Positions 58,794-62,293 of a DNA stretch of 62,293 nucleotides are shown here, in pieces. Source of the DNA: an uncultured Collinsella sp. (GTDB taxonomy: Bacteria; Actinomycetota; Coriobacteriia; Coriobacteriales; Coriobacteriaceae); contig CABPWH010000003.1 of NCBI GenBank assembly GCA_902461085.1, positions 1-62,293 of the forward strand, in the 5' to 3' direction. The notes beneath the pieces were generated by a model, which was not told the origin of the DNA, ran no database searches, and was given only the letters and a program-made list of their open reading frames with translations. Position numbers and translations under genes: made by a program. Numbering within the stretch: the stretch's first letter is position 1; each line of letters begins with the position of its first letter.

Positions 58794-59996
58794 ATGGACG
58801 CTAAGTTTACCGAGCTCGTCGAGCAGCTGAACGGCCTCGATTTTAAGGGTATGTACGGCAGCGACTTCCTGCACACCTGGGACAAGACTACCGATGAGCT
58901 CAAGGCTCTCTACATCGTCGCCGACGCCCTGCGCGAGCTGCGTGAGAACAACGTTTCGTCCAAGATCTTCGACTCGGGCCTGGCCGTCTCCCTGTTCCGC
59001 GACAACTCCACCCGTACGCGCTTCTCCTTCTCTAAGGCCGCCAACCTGCTCGGCCTTGAGCTGCAGGACCTGGACGAGAAGAAGTCCCAGATCGCTCACG
59101 GCGAGACCGTCCGCGAGACCGCTACCATGATCTCCTTCATGGCCGACGTCATCGGCATCCGCGACGACATGTACATCGGCAAGGGCGACGCCTACATGGC
59201 CGAGGTCTCCGAGTCTGTCCAGCAGGCTTACGAGGACGGCGTTCTGGATCACCGTCCCACGCTCATCTCCCTGCAGTCCGACTCCGATCACCCCACGCAG
59301 TCCTCTGCCGACATGCTCTACCTCATCAACGAGTTTGGCGGCCTCGAGAACCTCAAGGGCAAGAAGGTTGCCGTTACCTGGGCCTATTCGCCCTCTTACG
59401 GCAAGCCGCTGTCCTGCCCGCAGTCGCTGATCAGCCTGCTGCCCCGCTTTGGCATGGACGTCACCCTGGCCCACCCCGAGGGCTACGACCTCATGCCCGA
59501 GGTCGTCGAGCGCGCCAAGGGCTATGCCGCCGAGTCCGGCACCACCTTTAAGCAGGTCAACACCATGGCCGAGGCCTTCGAGGGCGCCGACATCGTGATC
59601 CCCAAGAGCTGGGCTCCGTTTGCCGCCATGGAGAAGCGTACCAATCTGTACGCCGAGGGCGACGACGCCGGCATCGCTGCGCTCGAGAAGGAGCTGCTCG
59701 CCCAGAACGCCACCCATCAGGACTGGTGCTCCACGACCGAGCTCATGGAGAAGACTGCCAACGGCCAGGACACCATCTTTATGCACCCGCTGCCCGCCGA
59801 CATCTCCGGTGTCTCCTGCGAGCACGGCGAGGTTAACGCCGACGTCTTCGACATGCACCGCGTGGGCATGTACAAGGAGGCCAGCTACAAGCCGTACGCC
59901 ATCGCAGCCATGATGTTCCTGCAGAAGGTTGCCGATCCCGCCGCTACCCTCAAGGCCCTCGACGAGCGCAACACCGCCCGTTGGTTCCAGGCCTAA
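58794..59996 (+). CDS. ygeW: YgeW-type knotted carbamoyltransferase
   Basis: 400 residues. The carbamoyl-phosphate site is FRDNSTRTRFSFSKAA. Other family segments are TWAYSPSYGKPLSCPQSL and MHPLPADISGVSCEHGEV. Same fold as ornithine carbamoyltransferase but with its own substrate, probably 2,3-diaminopropionate or an oxalurate-type partner. With a carbamate kinase it could yield ATP from carbamoyl phosphate; no kinase gene is in the window. SD gaaagga. Confidence 0.93.
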   Translation: MDAKFTELVEQLNGLDFKGMYGSDFLHTWDKTTDELKALYIVADALRELRENNVSSKIFDSGLAVSLFRDNSTRTRFSFSKAANLLGLELQDLDEKKSQIAHGETVRETATMISFMADVIGIRDDMYIGKGDAYMAEVSESVQQAYEDGVLDHRPTLISLQSDSDHPTQSSADMLYLINEFGGLENLKGKKVAVTWAYSPSYGKPLSCPQSLISLLPRFGMDVTLAHPEGYDLMPEVVERAKGYAAESGTTFKQVNTMAEAFEGADIVIPKSWAPFAAMEKRTNLYAEGDDAGIAALEKELLAQNATHQDWCSTTELMEKTANGQDTIFMHPLPADISGVSCEHGEVNADVFDMHRVGMYKEASYKPYAIAAMMFLQKVADPAATLKALDERNTARWFQA

Positions 59997-60019
59997 AGCC
60001 GGGTTGAGGTAAGCCATGT

Positions 60020-60059
60020 AAAGGGGGCGCTCTGCCAACCGGCGGGGTGCCCCTTTTTT
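60020..60059 (+). terminator. Terminator after ygeW
   Basis: AAAGGGG/CCCCTTT stem (60020-60026 with 60050-60056) with six T. Confidence 0.8.
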
Positions 60060-60146
60060 GCATCGCGGGCGTGCGGGATAAGCGCTTTCGATGTGGATGC
60101 CCGCGGCGCGAGTTATGGGTACGATGGTTTCAGGGGAGGTATCACC

Positions 60147-60761
60147 ATGAAACTTGGATGCGTCATTATGGCATCGGGCGAGGGCAAGCGGTTTGGCTCT
60201 AACAAGATGCTTGCCGATATCTATGGCGAGCCGCTGATTGCCCGGACCATCGATTCGGTTCCCCGGGGCTTTGACGTCGTGGTTTCGACGCGTTGGCCCG
60301 GGGTCGCTCAGATTTGCGAGGACAAGCATTGCCCGTGCGTGCTGCACGATGGCGAGCTGCGTAGCGAAAGCGTTCGTGCGGGCCTTTCGTGGGGAGTCGA
60401 ACGCAACTGGAAAGGTTGCCTCTTTTTGCCGGGCGACCAGCCGCTCGTGAGTTCGGATTCTTTTGAGGCTATGGTTCGTGCATTTGACGAGCGTGGCCGC
60501 AAGCATCCGGTGCGTCTTGCGTGCAACGGTGAGCCTTCGAGCCCGGTGCTCTTTCCGGCGGAACTGTTCGATGCACTTATGTGTCTTGAGGGCAAGGACG
60601 GCGGCGGTTCGATTCTCAAAGGCCGCGTCGACGTTGCGCTGGTCGAAGCGCGCGCCTATGAGCTGTGGGATGTCGATACCGCCGAGGGACAGCGACGCAT
60701 AACGGAGCATATCGCGGCCTGCTCGTATTTTGATCGCGTGGCCAACTGTATGAATCGATAA
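60147..60761 (+). CDS. MocA/YgfJ-type molybdenum-cofactor nucleotidyltransferase
   Basis: 204 residues from ATG 60147 (ggaggt at 6 nt). The GT-A nucleotidyltransferase pattern is MASGEGKRFGSNKM, then FLPGDQPLVSSD, GEPSSPVLFP and DVDTAEG. Adds CMP (or GMP) to molybdopterin for hydroxylases such as the XdhD-like enzyme at 37841. This supports a working Mo enzyme. Confidence 0.85.
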   Translation: MKLGCVIMASGEGKRFGSNKMLADIYGEPLIARTIDSVPRGFDVVVSTRWPGVAQICEDKHCPCVLHDGELRSESVRAGLSWGVERNWKGCLFLPGDQPLVSSDSFEAMVRAFDERGRKHPVRLACNGEPSSPVLFPAELFDALMCLEGKDGGGSILKGRVDVALVEARAYELWDVDTAEGQRRITEHIAACSYFDRVANCMNR

Positions 60762-60769
60762 GGAGCAAC

Positions 60770-62137
60770 ATGATCATCATCAAAAACGGCGCGCTCGTGA
60801 CGCCACAGGGGCTTCGCCGCGCCGATCTTGCCATGGAGGGCGACAAGATTGTGCGGATTGCCGCGGCGATTGAGCCGGGCGAGGACGATACCGTCGAGGA
60901 TGCCGCGGGCTGCTGGGTGTTTCCCGGCTTTATCGACGGCCACACGCACATGCAGTGCTGGACCGGCATGGATTGGACAGCCGATAGCTTTGAGACCGGC
61001 ACGCGCGCGGCTGCCTGCGGTGGCACCACGACCATCGTGGACTACGCCACGGCCGACCGCGGCGTGACCATGCCCGATGCCCTTGCCGAGTGGCACCACC
61101 GCGCCGACGGCACCTGCACGGCAAACTACGCTTTTCATATGGCACTCGCCGAGTGGAATGAGCGCAACCGCGCCGATCTCGCGGCTATGCGCGAGGCGGG
61201 CGTTTCGTCGTTTAAGACCTACTTTGCCTACGACCACCTGCGCTTGGACGATGCCGAGACACTCGAGGTGCTGGAGGAGCTCAAGCACCTGGGCGGTATC
61301 CTGTGCGTGCATTGCGAGAACGGCACGCTGGTGAATGAACTTCAGAAGCGCGTGTACGAGCAGGGGGTTCATGGACCCGAGGGGCATGCGCTCAGCCGTC
61401 CGGACGTGTGTGAGGCCGAGGCCGTGAGCCGCCTGCTGTATCTGGCGCACTTGGCCGGGGACGCTCCGGTCAACGTGGTGCACCTTTCGACCAAGCTGGG
61501 GCTCGAGGCCATTCGCGCTGCCAAAGCGCGCGGGCAGAAGAACATCTATGTCGAGACATGCCCCCAGTATCTGATGCTCGACGACACCTGCTATCTGGAG
61601 CAGGGCGAGGACGGCTTTGCGGGCGCCAAGTACGTGATGAGCCCGCCGCTGCGCCATGCCGGTGACCGTGCCGCGTTGCGCGAGGCGCTTGTGGCTGGCG
61701 AGATCGATACGATTGCAACCGATCATTGCAGCTTTAACCTGCACGGGCAAAAGGACCGCGGGCGCGACGATTTCCGCGCGATTCCCAACGGCGGGCCCGG
61801 CGTGGAGCATCGTCCCGTCGCGATCGCCACGAGCTTTGAGGGGCAACTGGGCCCCGAGGACCTCTGCCGCCTGATGAGCGAGAACCCGGCGCGCGTGTTT
61901 GGCATGTACCCGCGCAAGGGCTGTCTTGCCGAGGGTGCCGATGCCGACGTGTGCGTGTGGGATCCTTGCGCGCGTTGGACGATCAGCGCCGCGACACAGC
62001 ATCAGGCCGTGGACTACACGCCGCTCGAGGGCTTTGAGGCACATGGCCGCGCCAAGGCCGTGTTTGTGAACGGCGTGCTGGCGGCACGCGACGGCGAGCC
62101 CACCGGAGCCCAGCCCGGTCGCTACGTGCCTCGCTAG
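60770..62137 (+). CDS. hyuA: D-hydantoinase/dihydropyrimidinase family amidohydrolase
   Basis: 455 residues. Metal motif FPGFIDGHTHMQ, the probable carboxylated Lys in SSFKTYFAYDH, then CVHCENGTLV, NVVHLST and TDHCSF. It opens cyclic ureides such as hydantoin or allantoin-like rings. Part of the seven-gene purine set (ygeX, ygeY, ygeW, ygfK, ssnA, hyuA, xdhD), of which all seven are in the window. 8 nt after the MocA-like gene. Confidence 0.92.
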   Translation: MIIIKNGALVTPQGLRRADLAMEGDKIVRIAAAIEPGEDDTVEDAAGCWVFPGFIDGHTHMQCWTGMDWTADSFETGTRAAACGGTTTIVDYATADRGVTMPDALAEWHHRADGTCTANYAFHMALAEWNERNRADLAAMREAGVSSFKTYFAYDHLRLDDAETLEVLEELKHLGGILCVHCENGTLVNELQKRVYEQGVHGPEGHALSRPDVCEAEAVSRLLYLAHLAGDAPVNVVHLSTKLGLEAIRAAKARGQKNIYVETCPQYLMLDDTCYLEQGEDGFAGAKYVMSPPLRHAGDRAALREALVAGEIDTIATDHCSFNLHGQKDRGRDDFRAIPNGGPGVEHRPVAIATSFEGQLGPEDLCRLMSENPARVFGMYPRKGCLAEGADADVCVWDPCARWTISAATQHQAVDYTPLEGFEAHGRAKAVFVNGVLAARDGEPTGAQPGRYVPR

Positions 62138-62162
62138 CAGCAAAGATGCCGTGTCCCCTCCG

Positions 62163-62231
62163 CAGTTGCGGTGAAATACGGACTGTTTGCGGCCGTCGGG
62201 CGGCCAAACAGTCCGTATTTCACCGCAACTG
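62163..62231. repeat. Long perfect palindrome near the contig end
   Basis: 26-bp arms match exactly (62163-62188 with 62206-62231; outer part CAGTTGCGGTGAAATACGG), with a further GGCCG/CGGCC pair in the loop. No T tract, so it is not a standard terminator. May be a dispersed REP/MITE-type palindrome. Confidence 0.7.
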
Positions 62232-62293
62232 AGGAGATGGGGCCGGCTACTTGAGGCTGGTGGGGGAGACGGGGGGGGGCGGGCACGGCAAAC

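Overview
The window is a 62 kb contig-like piece from a high-GC gut actinobacterium of the Coriobacteriia, most likely Collinsella or a close relative. This is inferred from base and codon composition, the ribosomal protein sequences, the fused accDA gene, the mannose-family PTS with DeoR regulators, and the anaerobic purine-degradation genes. Both ends run into long G tracts (about 12-21 and 62271-62279), so they look like contig edges; accC is cut at the left.

Layout. (1) 1-6.2 kb: end of a fatty-acid-synthesis locus (accC, fused accDA), an orphan glucose-type PTS EIIC, a CDF metal exporter and a phosphoglycerate-mutase-family gene. (2) 6.2-17.7 kb: a sulfated-sugar island with two DeoR regulators facing a mannose-family PTS (EIIA-EIIB-EIIC-EIID), two sulfatases without signal peptides, their radical-SAM maturase, a TPR-like protein and a TauE-type anion exporter. 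A plausible reading is PTS import of a sulfated (amino)sugar, cytoplasmic desulfation and export of sulfur oxyanion. The island is bounded by a 68-bp direct repeat (65/68) spanning the end of the mutase gene and the first codons of agaS. It contains deletion scars (an agaS-nagA chimera and a broken tauE). (3) 17.7-23.9 kb: the S10/spc ribosomal cluster from rplC to rplX, lacking rpsJ at its head and rplE onward at its tail. (4) 24-30 kb: Gfo/Idh oxidoreductase plus DeoR regulator, pseudouridine synthase, U32 protein, RidA. (5) 30.2-40.6 kb and 55-62.1 kb: two halves of an anaerobic purine (xanthine/urate) degradation locus: PAS/HTH regulator, NCS2 permease, ssnA, ygfK, Fe-S protein and xdhD-like molybdenum hydroxylase; then a paralogous PAS/HTH regulator, ygeX, ygeY, ygeW, mocA-like and hyuA. 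(6) 40.7-54.9 kb: an accessory block that separates those halves.

The accessory block is the most unusual part. It has three arrays of a 46-nt hairpin repeat on a strict 61-62 bp period, alternating with a DUF559-like nuclease-type gene and an ATPase/DUF234 gene whose promoter lies in a 52-bp palindrome. It has a candidate type I toxin-antitoxin locus (41-aa amphipathic peptide and convergent antisense RNA) plus a decayed second copy. It has an EcoRII-like restriction-modification pair, a sortase-type surface protein, and a 1,288-bp transposase-less element with 22-bp terminal inverted repeats and a perfect 10-bp target duplication that carries a HEPN-like protein and an unknown partner. I recognise no tRNA, rRNA, CRISPR array, integrase or transposase gene in the window. 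All functional calls come from reading the sequence; no database search was run.
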